NCBI RefSeq assembly: GCF_000442275.2
Contig: NZ_KE557314.1
Span: 124,001 to 188,000, forward strand
DNA: 64,000 nucleotides
Origin: Litoreibacter arenae DSM 19593
GTDB lineage: Bacteria; Pseudomonadota; Alphaproteobacteria; Rhodobacterales; Rhodobacteraceae
Direction of reading: 5' to 3'
Below the pieces are notes generated by a model, which was not told the DNA's origin, did not search any database, and saw only the letters and a program-made list of their open reading frames with translations. A program made the position numbers and the translations under genes. Of the stretch, positions 54,943 through 62,762 are shown piece by piece (the first letter of the stretch is position 1; each line of letters starts with the position of its first letter).

Positions 54943-56391
54943 ATGAGTGACACAATACACCCTCTCCTTCTTTGTGGCGGTTCTGGTACGCGTCTGTGGC
55001 CGCTGTCGCGCAAAAGCTACCCCAAGCAGTTCGCGAAACTGACCGGCGATGAAAGCCTGTTTCAGGCATCCGCAAGGCGATTGGCAGGCGACGGCTTTGC
55101 GGAGCCCATGATCGTCACGGGCTCGGATTTCCGGTTCATCGTGAAAGAGCAACTGGCGGATGTTGGCCTGACCCCCGCAGCTATCCTGATCGAGCCCGAT
55201 GGGCGCAACACTGCTCCGGCGATTCTGGCCGGTGCGCTTGCTCTGGAGGAACGCGAGCCGGGGGCACTGATGCTGGTGGCACCATCCGACCACGTTATCC
55301 CCGACGACGAACGCTTCCGCGACGTCGTCCGTGCCGCTGTAGCAGCCGCAACTGACGGCAAGCTGGTAACGTTCGGCATTCGCCCCGACCGCGCCGAAAC
55401 CGGCTACGGCTGGCTTGAACTCAACACCTTGCTCTCCGACGATTTCGCGCCTGAGGCTCAGCCTCTGAAAGCGTTTGTGGAAAAGCCGGATGCCGAAACA
55501 GCGCAGATTATGCTGGACGGCCAGAAACACCTCTGGAACGCGGGAATATTCCTGTTCACCACAACCACTTTGATCAAGGCATTCGAACGCCATGCGTCGG
55601 ACATGCTCGAAGACGTCCGTGCTGCTGTCGCCGATGCTCAAGATGATATCGGTTTCATACGTTTAGCCGAAACTCCTTGGTCGAAACTAAGCAGTGACTC
55701 GATCGACTATGCGGTCATGGAAAAGGCAGACAATCTCAGCGTGATCCCCTATGGCGGCGTCTGGTCAGATCTCGGCGGCTGGGATGCTGTGTGGCGCGAA
55801 AGCGGACCTGACGCGGACGGCGTCGTTTGCAATGGGCCTTCGACTGCCATCGAGTGCCACAACACGCTGTTGCGTGCGGAGGACAGTAAGCAGGAACTCG
55901 TCGGCATCGGACTGAAGGACATCATCGCCGTTGCCATGCCCGATGCGGTGCTTGTCGCGCACAAGGACCGCGCGCAGGATGTGAAGAGAGCCGTAGCAGC
56001 GCTTAAAGCCAAAGAGGCAGTACAAGCCGAAACCCTGCCCCGCGACTATCGCCCTTGGGGCTGGTTCGAGAGTCTTGGCACAGGCACCCGGTTTCAGGTG
56101 AAACGCATTGTGGTGAATCCCGGTGCGGCCTTGTCCTTGCAAAGCCATGTGCACCGTGCGGAGCATTGGATTGTGGTAGAAGGCACAGCCAAAGTCACAA
56201 TCGACGATGAAGTGAAACTGGTCCAAGAAAACCAATCGGTCTACATCCCGCTGGGCGCCGTTCACCGGATGGAGAACCCTGGCAAGGTGCCGATGGTTTT
56301 GATCGAAGTCCAAACCGGCAGCTATCTTGGGGAAGACGACATTATCCGCTACGAAGACATCTATTCGCGCGGCCAAGGCGCCAAGGGTTGA
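54943..56391 (+). CDS. manC: Mannose-1-phosphate guanylyltransferase / mannose-6-phosphate isomerase
   Basis: Bifunctional enzyme that makes GDP-mannose. The 482-residue protein has the N-terminal nucleotidyltransferase signature LLCGGSGTRLWPLSRKSYPKQF-type start with the pyrophosphorylase loop, FVEKPDAETA near residue 180, and a C-terminal cupin isomerase domain (VVNPGAALSLQSHVHRAEHW, then GAVHRMENPG). It supplies the substrate of Gmd. Together the three genes make GDP-mannose and GDP-fucose; no glycosyltransferase gene is adjacent. Confidence 0.94.
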   Translation: MSDTIHPLLLCGGSGTRLWPLSRKSYPKQFAKLTGDESLFQASARRLAGDGFAEPMIVTGSDFRFIVKEQLADVGLTPAAILIEPDGRNTAPAILAGALALEEREPGALMLVAPSDHVIPDDERFRDVVRAAVAAATDGKLVTFGIRPDRAETGYGWLELNTLLSDDFAPEAQPLKAFVEKPDAETAQIMLDGQKHLWNAGIFLFTTTTLIKAFERHASDMLEDVRAAVADAQDDIGFIRLAETPWSKLSSDSIDYAVMEKADNLSVIPYGGVWSDLGGWDAVWRESGPDADGVVCNGPSTAIECHNTLLRAEDSKQELVGIGLKDIIAVAMPDAVLVAHKDRAQDVKRAVAALKAKEAVQAETLPRDYRPWGWFESLGTGTRFQVKRIVVNPGAALSLQSHVHRAEHWIVVEGTAKVTIDDEVKLVQENQSVYIPLGAVHRMENPGKVPMVLIEVQTGSYLGEDDIIRYEDIYSRGQGAKG

Positions 56392-56418
56392 TGACCACGT
56401 GAGCCTTGGGAATATCTT

Positions 56419-57096
56419 ATGAACGACAAGGCCATGGAAACCCTTTGGGTCGACCGCTTTCCGGGGCTGTCTCGTTTGGAGCCCAGGACGAAACAGCTGT
56501 TGGTCCAGCGGAGCAGTATTATCACGATGCCGACGGCGTCAGTTATTTTCGGTCCGGGTAAGTCGCCGGAAAACATGCTCTTTCTGCTTGAAGGAACGGT
56601 GCGGGTTCAGCAGGTATCGGAAACCGGCCATGAGATCGTTTTGTATCGCATAAACGCCGGCGAAAGCTGCGTCCTTACAACGGCCTGCCTTCTCGCGTAC
56701 GACGATTACTCCGCAGAAGGTGTAGCAGAGTCGGAAGTGCAAGCTGCCGCCGTACCGCGTATCGTTTTTGATGATCTGGTTGCGCAATCCCCTTCGTTCC
56801 GGAACTTCGTCTTTGCCGCGTTCTCCAAACGGATTACGGACCTTTTCTTGGTTATTGACGAGGTTGCATTCCAACGAATGGACGTTCGGTTGGCGCACAA
56901 ACTGATCGAATTATCGGGCAGCGATGACACTATCGCCACGACGCATCAAAAGCTGTCTGTAGAACTTGGCACCGCGCGCGAGGTGATTTCGCGGCAGTTG
57001 CAAGAATTCCAGCGTCGTGGCTGGATCGAACAATCCCGAGGTGCTGTTCGGATTGTGGAGCGGTCCAAGCTGGAAAATCTGGCTGATCGGGACTGA
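56419..57096 (+). CDS. Crp/Fnr-family regulator, probable controller of the sulfur operon
   Basis: A 225-residue regulator with a cyclic-nucleotide-like effector domain (about 20-130), a dimer helix and a C-terminal winged helix. It has no N-terminal Fe-S cysteines as in FnrL. Its only two cysteines are close together, at about 84 and 90 (GESCVLTTACLL), in the position of the cyclic nucleotide loop. The recognition helix has EVISR, of the FNR type. It lies 94 bases before the operon of sulfide/persulfide genes on the same strand, so it probably regulates it; a thiol-based signal is an inference. Confidence 0.88.
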   Translation: MNDKAMETLWVDRFPGLSRLEPRTKQLLVQRSSIITMPTASVIFGPGKSPENMLFLLEGTVRVQQVSETGHEIVLYRINAGESCVLTTACLLAYDDYSAEGVAESEVQAAAVPRIVFDDLVAQSPSFRNFVFAAFSKRITDLFLVIDEVAFQRMDVRLAHKLIELSGSDDTIATTHQKLSVELGTAREVISRQLQEFQRRGWIEQSRGAVRIVERSKLENLADRD

Positions 57097-57120
57097 AAGC
57101 GCGTTTTGGCTGTCCATTGT

Positions 57121-57133
57121 GTGACTTTGTCAC
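57121..57133. promoter_or_regulatory. Palindromic operator candidate before the sulfur operon
   Basis: GTGAC-TTT-GTCAC is a perfect 5-base-arm palindrome between the Crp/Fnr gene stop and the first sulfur gene, 58 bases before its ATG. It resembles a CRP half-site pair (TGTGA...TCAC) with shorter spacing. It is the best candidate site in the promoter region. Confidence 0.45.
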
Positions 57134-57190
57134 TGTGTGCCTGACAGATGCCCGCTATCTTGCTCTGAAAGCAAATCTGGAGTCTCTGCT

Positions 57191-57403
57191 ATGACAACGA
57201 ATGTTGGAAATATTGACCGAGCAGTCCGCGCGCTGTTGGGAATCGTGCTTATCGCAATCCCGTTCGTGAGCGGTCTTGCGTTGTTTGAATCCACCCTCGC
57301 GAGCGCGATTTCTGTCATCGTGGGTCTCGTGATGCTTGTGGTCGCCACAACGCGTGTCTGCCCGATCTATTCAATCCTTGGCATCAAGTCTTGCAAGGCA
57401 TGA
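57191..57403 (+). CDS. DUF2892 (YgaP-like) small membrane protein
   Basis: A 70-residue protein with two helices (AVRALLGIVLIAIPFVSGLAL and AISVIVGLVMLVVATTRVCPIYSILG), starting NVGNIDRAVR as in DUF2892. The family is the membrane part of the rhodanese YgaP and is often next to sulfide oxidation genes. The Cys pair CPIYSILGIKSC is at the end of the second helix, where it could carry sulfane sulfur (inference). GGAG lies 8 bases before the ATG. Its stop overlaps the next start. Confidence 0.88.
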   Translation: MTTNVGNIDRAVRALLGIVLIAIPFVSGLALFESTLASAISVIVGLVMLVVATTRVCPIYSILGIKSCKA

Positions 57404-57837
57404 CTTACGAGACAATTTTCACGCCTTGGCAATCGTTGGGGGGCGGCGTCCTGATTGGTGCCGCCTCCATCTTGCTGATGGCGACTTTGGGCCGCATCAT
57501 GGGTGCCACTGGAATATTGACAGGTCTGTTTTCGCCCGAGGGGTTTCCTGACTGGGCTTGGCGTGCGGCAATAATGCTTGGCATGATTTCCGGTCCACTG
57601 GCCGTTATGCTCGTTACCGGAGAAATGCCCGCGATCGACGTGCCAGTATCGACCACCATGCTTATCATCGGCGGTTTCATCGTGGGTGTCGGCGTGACCT
57701 ACGGATCAGGTTGCACGTCAGGTCACGGTGTATGTGGCATGGCACGGCTGTCACCCCGATCAATTGCCGCAACAGCGACTTTCATGGTTGCAACCGCGAT
57801 TACGGTCTACGTGGTTCGCCACATGCTGGGGGGCTGA
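57400..57837 (+). CDS. YeeE/YedE-type sulfur-compound permease, first half protein
   Basis: A 145-residue protein with four helices and the YeeE/YedE signature GSGCTSGHGVCGMARLSPRS near residue 105. Full-length YeeE/TsuA proteins (about 330-350 residues) take up thiosulfate through a chain of Cys residues; here the protein is half size, and the following gene encodes the complementary half, as for the PmpA/PmpB pairs of bigR operons. The start overlaps the DUF2892 stop (ATGA). It is followed after 3 bases by the second half. Confidence 0.88.
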   Translation: MTYETIFTPWQSLGGGVLIGAASILLMATLGRIMGATGILTGLFSPEGFPDWAWRAAIMLGMISGPLAVMLVTGEMPAIDVPVSTTMLIIGGFIVGVGVTYGSGCTSGHGVCGMARLSPRSIAATATFMVATAITVYVVRHMLGG

Positions 57838-57840
57838 CAA

Positions 57841-58275
57841 ATGCGCATCCTGACAAGCTATCTCATTGGCCTTATATTCGGTGTCGGCATCTCAATCTCG
57901 GGCATGGCCAATCCCGCCAAGGTCCTGAACTTCTTTGACTTCACGGGCTCGTGGGATCCAAGTCTTGCTTTCGTTATGGGCGGCGCGCTGTTGACCACTT
58001 TTCTCGGTTATCGCTTTGTGCTTCGCAATCCCAAGCCCTTGTTGGAAGAGAGCTTCAAACTACCCACGCGTAGCGATCTAGACGTGCCTTTGATCGCCGG
58101 GTCTGCGGTCTTCGGGATCGGGTGGGGTATTGCCGGGTTCTGTCCCGGCGGCGCATTGCCGGCTCTTGGAACGGGCCGCACAGAGGTGTTTCTATTTGTC
58201 GCTGCATTGCTGGCAGGCGTTTTCGCAGCCAAAGCCATGCAGCGTGTTGCCGCTGCAAAATCTGCATCAGCTTGA
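57841..58275 (+). CDS. YeeE/YedE-type sulfur-compound permease, second half protein
   Basis: A 144-residue protein with four helices, beginning SYLIGLIFGVGISISGMANPAKVLNFFD and containing GWGIAGFCPGGALPALGTGR near residue 100, the DUF6691/YedE second-half signature with a single Cys. It should pair with the preceding protein to form one complete channel. No Cys other than that in GFCPGG is present. It is 11 bases upstream of the persulfide dioxygenase-like gene. Confidence 0.88.
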   Translation: MRILTSYLIGLIFGVGISISGMANPAKVLNFFDFTGSWDPSLAFVMGGALLTTFLGYRFVLRNPKPLLEESFKLPTRSDLDVPLIAGSAVFGIGWGIAGFCPGGALPALGTGRTEVFLFVAALLAGVFAAKAMQRVAAAKSASA

Positions 58276-58286
58276 GGAGTGAAGCT

Positions 58287-59168
58287 ATGACCTATCCTGT
58301 GAACATGGACGTCAAACCCATAGTATCGGCTCATTTTGACGAAGCCACGAACACCATCAGCTATATCGTGCGCGACCCGTCAAGCACTCATTGCGCCATC
58401 ATCGATAGCGTTATGGATATCGACTACGCCGCCGGACGCATCACCTACGATCACGCCGATGCGCTGATCGAAGAAATCGAAACCCAAGGCCTGACGTTGG
58501 ACTGGATCATCGAGACCCATGTACACGCAGACCACCTGAGCGCCGCGCCGTATATCCAAGACAAGCTTGGCGGTAAAATCGGCGTCGGCGAGAAGATCAT
58601 GGTCGTGCAGGAAACCTTCGGCAAGATTTTCAACGAGGGCACGGAGTTCCAGCGCGACGGCTCGCAATTCGACGCGCTTTTCAAAGATGGCGACACTTAC
58701 ATGGTCGGCAACATGCAGGGCTTCGCGATGTATACGCCGGGCCACACCCCCGCTTGCATGGTTCACGTAATGGGTGACGCCGCTTTCGCGGGCGACACGC
58801 TCTTCATGCCCGATGGCGGCTCTGCCCGCGCGGACTTCCCTGGCGGTGATGCTGGGGCGCTGTATGACAGTATACAGAAGGTCCTGTCGCTGCCCGATGA
58901 GATGCGCTTGTTCATGTGCCACGACTACGGCCCGAATGGTCGGGCAATCGAATGGGAAACCACAGTCGCAGAGCAGAAGGCGCACAACATTCACGTTGGC
59001 GGCGGAAAAACCCGCGAGCAGTTCATTAAGTTCCGCACCGAACGCGACGCCCAACTGGATATGCCCAAGCTGATCATACCGTCGTTGCAGGTGAATATGC
59101 GGGCCGGCGAAATCCCGACCGACAAAGACGGCAAGCAAATGCTCAAGGTACCGGTAAACGGCCTTTAG
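58287..59168 (+). CDS. Persulfide dioxygenase-like MBL-fold protein (Blh type)
   Basis: A 293-residue metallo-beta-lactamase-fold protein of the ETHE1/Blh group. The iron site is visible in THVHADHLSAAPYIQ near residue 74, in TPGHTPACMVHVMG, in AGDTLF with the bridging Asp, and in CHDYGPNGRAI. ETHE1 proteins oxidise glutathione persulfide to sulfite. Blh is the equivalent in bigR operons of Xylella and Agrobacterium. The ATG at 58287 has GAGGAG about 8 bases upstream. It is followed by the SQR fusion gene, whose persulfide product it would use. Confidence 0.92.
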   Translation: MTYPVNMDVKPIVSAHFDEATNTISYIVRDPSSTHCAIIDSVMDIDYAAGRITYDHADALIEEIETQGLTLDWIIETHVHADHLSAAPYIQDKLGGKIGVGEKIMVVQETFGKIFNEGTEFQRDGSQFDALFKDGDTYMVGNMQGFAMYTPGHTPACMVHVMGDAAFAGDTLFMPDGGSARADFPGGDAGALYDSIQKVLSLPDEMRLFMCHDYGPNGRAIEWETTVAEQKAHNIHVGGGKTREQFIKFRTERDAQLDMPKLIIPSLQVNMRAGEIPTDKDGKQMLKVPVNGL

Positions 59169-59202
59169 TCGTCAGAATATCACCACGCGCGCATGAAGAC
59201 AC

Positions 59203-59224
59203 CCTGCGGGTTGCCGCCCGCAGG
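59203..59224 (+). promoter_or_regulatory. Hairpin between the persulfide dioxygenase and SQR genes
   Basis: CCTGCGGG (59203-59210) pairs perfectly with CCCGCAGG (59217-59224) across a 6-base loop, 34 bases after the dioxygenase stop. No T-tract follows, so it is more likely an mRNA stability or processing element inside the operon than a full terminator. Confidence 0.5.
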
Positions 59225-59279
59225 TGCGGCACAGTTATTGCCGTTCACAGTTGCCAGCCAGCAGGAGGACACGGGCACC

Positions 59280-60953
59280 ATGGATATAAGAACTTTGACG
59301 GCAAGCGTATCGGTCAGCCCGCAGATCAATCCTGAGGACGTCCAAACCCTGAAGGATCAGGGGTTTCGCTCCATCATTTGCAACCGGCCCGACGGCGAGG
59401 GATCAGACCAACCTCTTTTTGACGAGATCGCCGAAGCAGCGAAGCGTGTGGGCCTTGAGACGAGGTATGTCCCCATAACCTCTGGCAAGGTCCATGATGA
59501 CGACACAAGAACCTTTGCGGAGGCGCTGAACGCGCTGCCCGGGCCGACATTGGCCTACTGCCGCTCTGGTACACGATCAGCGACGCTCTGGTCGCTCGCG
59601 AAGGCGGACACCATGACTGTCGCGGATATTCTGGCGGCCACGAAATCGGCTGGCTACGATATGGGCGGGGTCGTCCGCCGCATCGCGAATGGAGGCGCAA
59701 CCCCGACGGATCGCGCTGATGCGAGTTATGACGTAGTAATCGTCGGGGCTGGCGCTGCCGGTATTGCTGCTGCGTCCAGCCTGCTTTCACGAAAGTCCGA
59801 CTTGGATATCGCGATTATCGACCCCGCCGACGTTCACTACTACCAGCCCGGCTGGACGATGGTCGGAGGAGGTATTTTCGACGCGCCCGACACCGCAAAG
59901 ACGATGGGGTCCCTGATCCCGCGTGGCGTCCATTGGATCAAGGCTGCCGTTGCCGCATTCGAGCCGTCCGACGATGCGGTAATTCTCGATGGCTGCCGGG
60001 TGATAAAATACAAGCGTCTGATCGTCTGCCCCGGTCTCAAGCTGGACTGGCACGCCGTCGACGGCCTGGTCGCGACACTGGGAAAGAACGGCGTGACGTC
60101 AAACTACCGCTATGATCTCGCGCCCTACACATGGGAGTTGGTTCGGGAAATGAAGGAAGGGCGCGCCATCTTCACCCAGCCGCCGATGCCCATCAAATGC
60201 GCGGGCGCGCCTCAGAAGGCGATGTATTTGTCAGGTGACGCATGGCGACGCCGGGGTGTCTTGAAAGACATCGACATTCAATTCAACAATGCGGGCGGCG
60301 TGCTTTTCGGGGTGAAGGACTATGTGCCTGCGCTCGAAAAATATGTAGAACGATACAACGCCAATGTGAATTTTTTCCACAATTTGGTGGCCGTTGACGG
60401 CGCTGCTAAAAAAGCGTGGTTCGATGTCTCCAAACCTGACGCGCCGGTTGAGCGCGTCGAGATGGATTTCGACATGATGCATGTCTGCCCACCGCAAGTG
60501 GCACCGGATTTCATTCGGGTTTCACCATTGGCGGACGATGCTGGCTGGGTAGACGTGGATCAAGCAACACTGCGACACGAGACGTTTGAAAACATCTGGT
60601 CGATTGGTGATGTCATGAACGCGCCGAATGCTAAAACCGCTGCCGCCGCACGCATACAGGCGCCTATCGTTGCTGCGAACCTGATCGCTGATATCGACGG
60701 CAAAGCGCCGGTCGCCCAGTACAACGGCTATGGTTCCTGCCCGCTGACCGTGGAGCGGGGAAAGATCATTCTGGCAGAGTTCGGATATGGCGGTGCCATG
60801 CTCCCAAGCTTTCCTAAGTTTCTGGTAGACGGCACCAGACCATCCCGTACGGCCTGGTTCCTCAAAGAGAGAATGTTGCCCCCGATCTACTGGAAAGCGA
60901 TGCTGCGGGGTCGTGAGTGGATGGCAAAGCCCGAGAAAATCTCGGTGAGCTAG
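59280..60953 (+). CDS. Rhodanese/PTP-like domain fused to type II sulfide:quinone oxidoreductase
   Basis: A 557-residue two-domain protein. Residues 1-140 are the TIGR01244/DUF442 domain, with the active loop CRSGTR (C94-R99), which has the six-residue form of rhodaneses rather than the longer phosphatase loop. From about 150 a FAD oxidoreductase follows (YDVVIVGAGAAG). It matches the human-type SQR: C307 in VKCAGAPQK-like IKCAGAPQKAMY and C487 in YGSCPLTV correspond to the two redox cysteines of human SQR (recalled). It should oxidise sulfide, pass electrons to quinone and hand the sulfane sulfur to a thiol. AGGAGG precedes the ATG. Confidence 0.92.
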   Translation: MDIRTLTASVSVSPQINPEDVQTLKDQGFRSIICNRPDGEGSDQPLFDEIAEAAKRVGLETRYVPITSGKVHDDDTRTFAEALNALPGPTLAYCRSGTRSATLWSLAKADTMTVADILAATKSAGYDMGGVVRRIANGGATPTDRADASYDVVIVGAGAAGIAAASSLLSRKSDLDIAIIDPADVHYYQPGWTMVGGGIFDAPDTAKTMGSLIPRGVHWIKAAVAAFEPSDDAVILDGCRVIKYKRLIVCPGLKLDWHAVDGLVATLGKNGVTSNYRYDLAPYTWELVREMKEGRAIFTQPPMPIKCAGAPQKAMYLSGDAWRRRGVLKDIDIQFNNAGGVLFGVKDYVPALEKYVERYNANVNFFHNLVAVDGAAKKAWFDVSKPDAPVERVEMDFDMMHVCPPQVAPDFIRVSPLADDAGWVDVDQATLRHETFENIWSIGDVMNAPNAKTAAAARIQAPIVAANLIADIDGKAPVAQYNGYGSCPLTVERGKIILAEFGYGGAMLPSFPKFLVDGTRPSRTAWFLKERMLPPIYWKAMLRGREWMAKPEKISVS

Positions 60954-60962
60954 GAAACCCCG

Positions 60963-62699
60963 ATGACCCAGCACTTGAAGCGATATCTGCCCATTCTTTC
61001 ATGGGGGCGCACTTACGACCGCCAAAAGTTCAATGGCGATCTGGTGGCCGCCGTCATCGTCACGATCATGCTGATACCGCAGTCTTTGGCCTACGCATTA
61101 CTGGCAGGATTGCCGCCCGAAGCCGGGCTCTATGCGTCTATAGCACCCATCATCCTGTACACCATCTTTGGAACCAGCCGTGCCTTGGCCGTAGGGCCTG
61201 TGGCGGTGGTGTCCCTGATGACCGCAGCAGCCTTGGGAAACATCGCGGAACAAGGAACGATGGGCTATGCCGCCGCAGCGTTGCTGTTGGCCGGACTATC
61301 CGGGGTCATGTTGTTAGCAATGGGATTGCTTCGGTTGGGTTTCATTGCCAATTTCCTTTCGCATCCGGTGATCGCAGGTTTCATTCTGGCATCAGGTTTG
61401 ATTATCGCGGCCAGCCAGCTGAAACATATTCTCGGTATTGATGCAGAGGGGCACAATCTGCTGGACTTGGCCAGTTCACTCATCGCGCACTTGCCTGAGA
61501 CCAACTTGGTCACCGCGATTATCGGCGCTCTGGCCACCGCATTCCTGTTCTGGGTTCGAAAGGGGCTCAAGCCTGCATTACTACGTTTGGGCGTTAGTGA
61601 AGGCGGGGCGAATGTGATTTCCAAAGCCGGGCCCGTGCTTGTGGTCGTTCTGACCACCCTCGCTGTCTGGGCGCTTGGCCTCGCAGATCAAGGCGTGAAG
61701 ATCGTGGGCGCGGTTCCTCAGAGTCTTCCGCCGCTGACACTTCCCGATTTCTCGTTGGATCTTGTCGGGCAACTGTTGTTGCCGGCCTTTCTGATCTCGA
61801 TCATCGGCTTCGTTGAATCGATTTCCGTCGCCCAAACCCTGGCCGCAAAGAAACGCGAACGTATAGACCCGGACCAAGAGCTGATCGGACTCGGCGCCGC
61901 CAACGTCGCTGCGTCCGTAACAGGCGGTTTCCCGGTCACCGGTGGCTTTTCGCGGTCGGTCGTCAACTTTGACGCTGGCGCGGAGACACCCGCCGCCGGG
62001 GCCTACACCGCCATCGGTCTTGCAATAGCCGCCGTCGCATTGACACCGTTGATCTACTTTCTCCCGAAGGCGACCCTCGCGGCGACAATCATTGTCGCAG
62101 TGCTTAGCCTTGTCGATTTCAGCATATTGAAGCGCAGCTGGCAGTATTCGAAAGCAGACTTTGCCGCAGTGTTAGCGACAATATTGCTTACGTTGTTTGT
62201 CAGCGTCGAAGCCGGTGTGTCGGCTGGGGTCACACTGTCGATTCTGCTGCACCTCTATAAATCGTCACGCCCGCACATCGCCGAGGTCGGCCTCGTTCCC
62301 GGGACCGAGCATTTCAGGAATATCTTGCGCCATGAGGTGGAAACCGACCCAAGGGTTGTCACCCTGCGTGTGGACGAGAGCTTGTATTTTGCCAATGCGC
62401 GCTTTCTGGAAGACAGTATCCAGAACCGCGTCGCAGCTGATCCCGACATTCGTCACGTCATTTTGCAATGCTCAGCCATCAACGAAATTGACCTCAGCGC
62501 GCTGGAATCGCTGGAAGCCATCAACAATCGCCTTGATGAGATGAACGTGAAGCTACACCTTTCCGAGGTTAAAGGACCGGTTATGGATCGGCTTCAAAGA
62601 TCCCACTTCCTCGACGAACTGACCGGGCGCGTTTTCCTGACCCAGTTTGAGGCGGCGCAAGTCGCGCGGGAAAGTTGTAACGATACGCAAGCCCGATAG
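60963..62699 (+). CDS. SulP-family anion transporter with STAS domain
   Basis: A 578-residue protein: about twelve to fourteen helices (IVTIMLIPQSLAYALLAGLPPEAGLYAS, a SulP signature, near residue 35; GGFPVTGGFSRSVVNFDAGAETP near 320) and a C-terminal STAS domain (residues 450-560: LYFANARFLEDSI, then SAINEIDLSALESLE). SulP proteins move sulfate, bicarbonate or other anions. At the end of a sulfide operon, export of sulfite or sulfate, or import of sulfate, is plausible. It starts 10 bases after the SQR fusion gene. Confidence 0.92.
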   Translation: MTQHLKRYLPILSWGRTYDRQKFNGDLVAAVIVTIMLIPQSLAYALLAGLPPEAGLYASIAPIILYTIFGTSRALAVGPVAVVSLMTAAALGNIAEQGTMGYAAAALLLAGLSGVMLLAMGLLRLGFIANFLSHPVIAGFILASGLIIAASQLKHILGIDAEGHNLLDLASSLIAHLPETNLVTAIIGALATAFLFWVRKGLKPALLRLGVSEGGANVISKAGPVLVVVLTTLAVWALGLADQGVKIVGAVPQSLPPLTLPDFSLDLVGQLLLPAFLISIIGFVESISVAQTLAAKKRERIDPDQELIGLGAANVAASVTGGFPVTGGFSRSVVNFDAGAETPAAGAYTAIGLAIAAVALTPLIYFLPKATLAATIIVAVLSLVDFSILKRSWQYSKADFAAVLATILLTLFVSVEAGVSAGVTLSILLHLYKSSRPHIAEVGLVPGTEHFRNILRHEVETDPRVVTLRVDESLYFANARFLEDSIQNRVAADPDIRHVILQCSAINEIDLSALESLEAINNRLDEMNVKLHLSEVKGPVMDRLQRSHFLDELTGRVFLTQFEAAQVARESCNDTQAR

Positions 62700-62762
62700 G
62701 TCTTGCTAACACCCCCCACCCACCTTCATATTCATCATAACGAATGAGTGGAGGAGGACTCA

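Noticed and set aside
52786-56391. Complete capsule or O-antigen island
   Set aside because: Only three sugar-nucleotide genes are present, and normal core genes (hemN, Crp/Fnr) lie at both sides.
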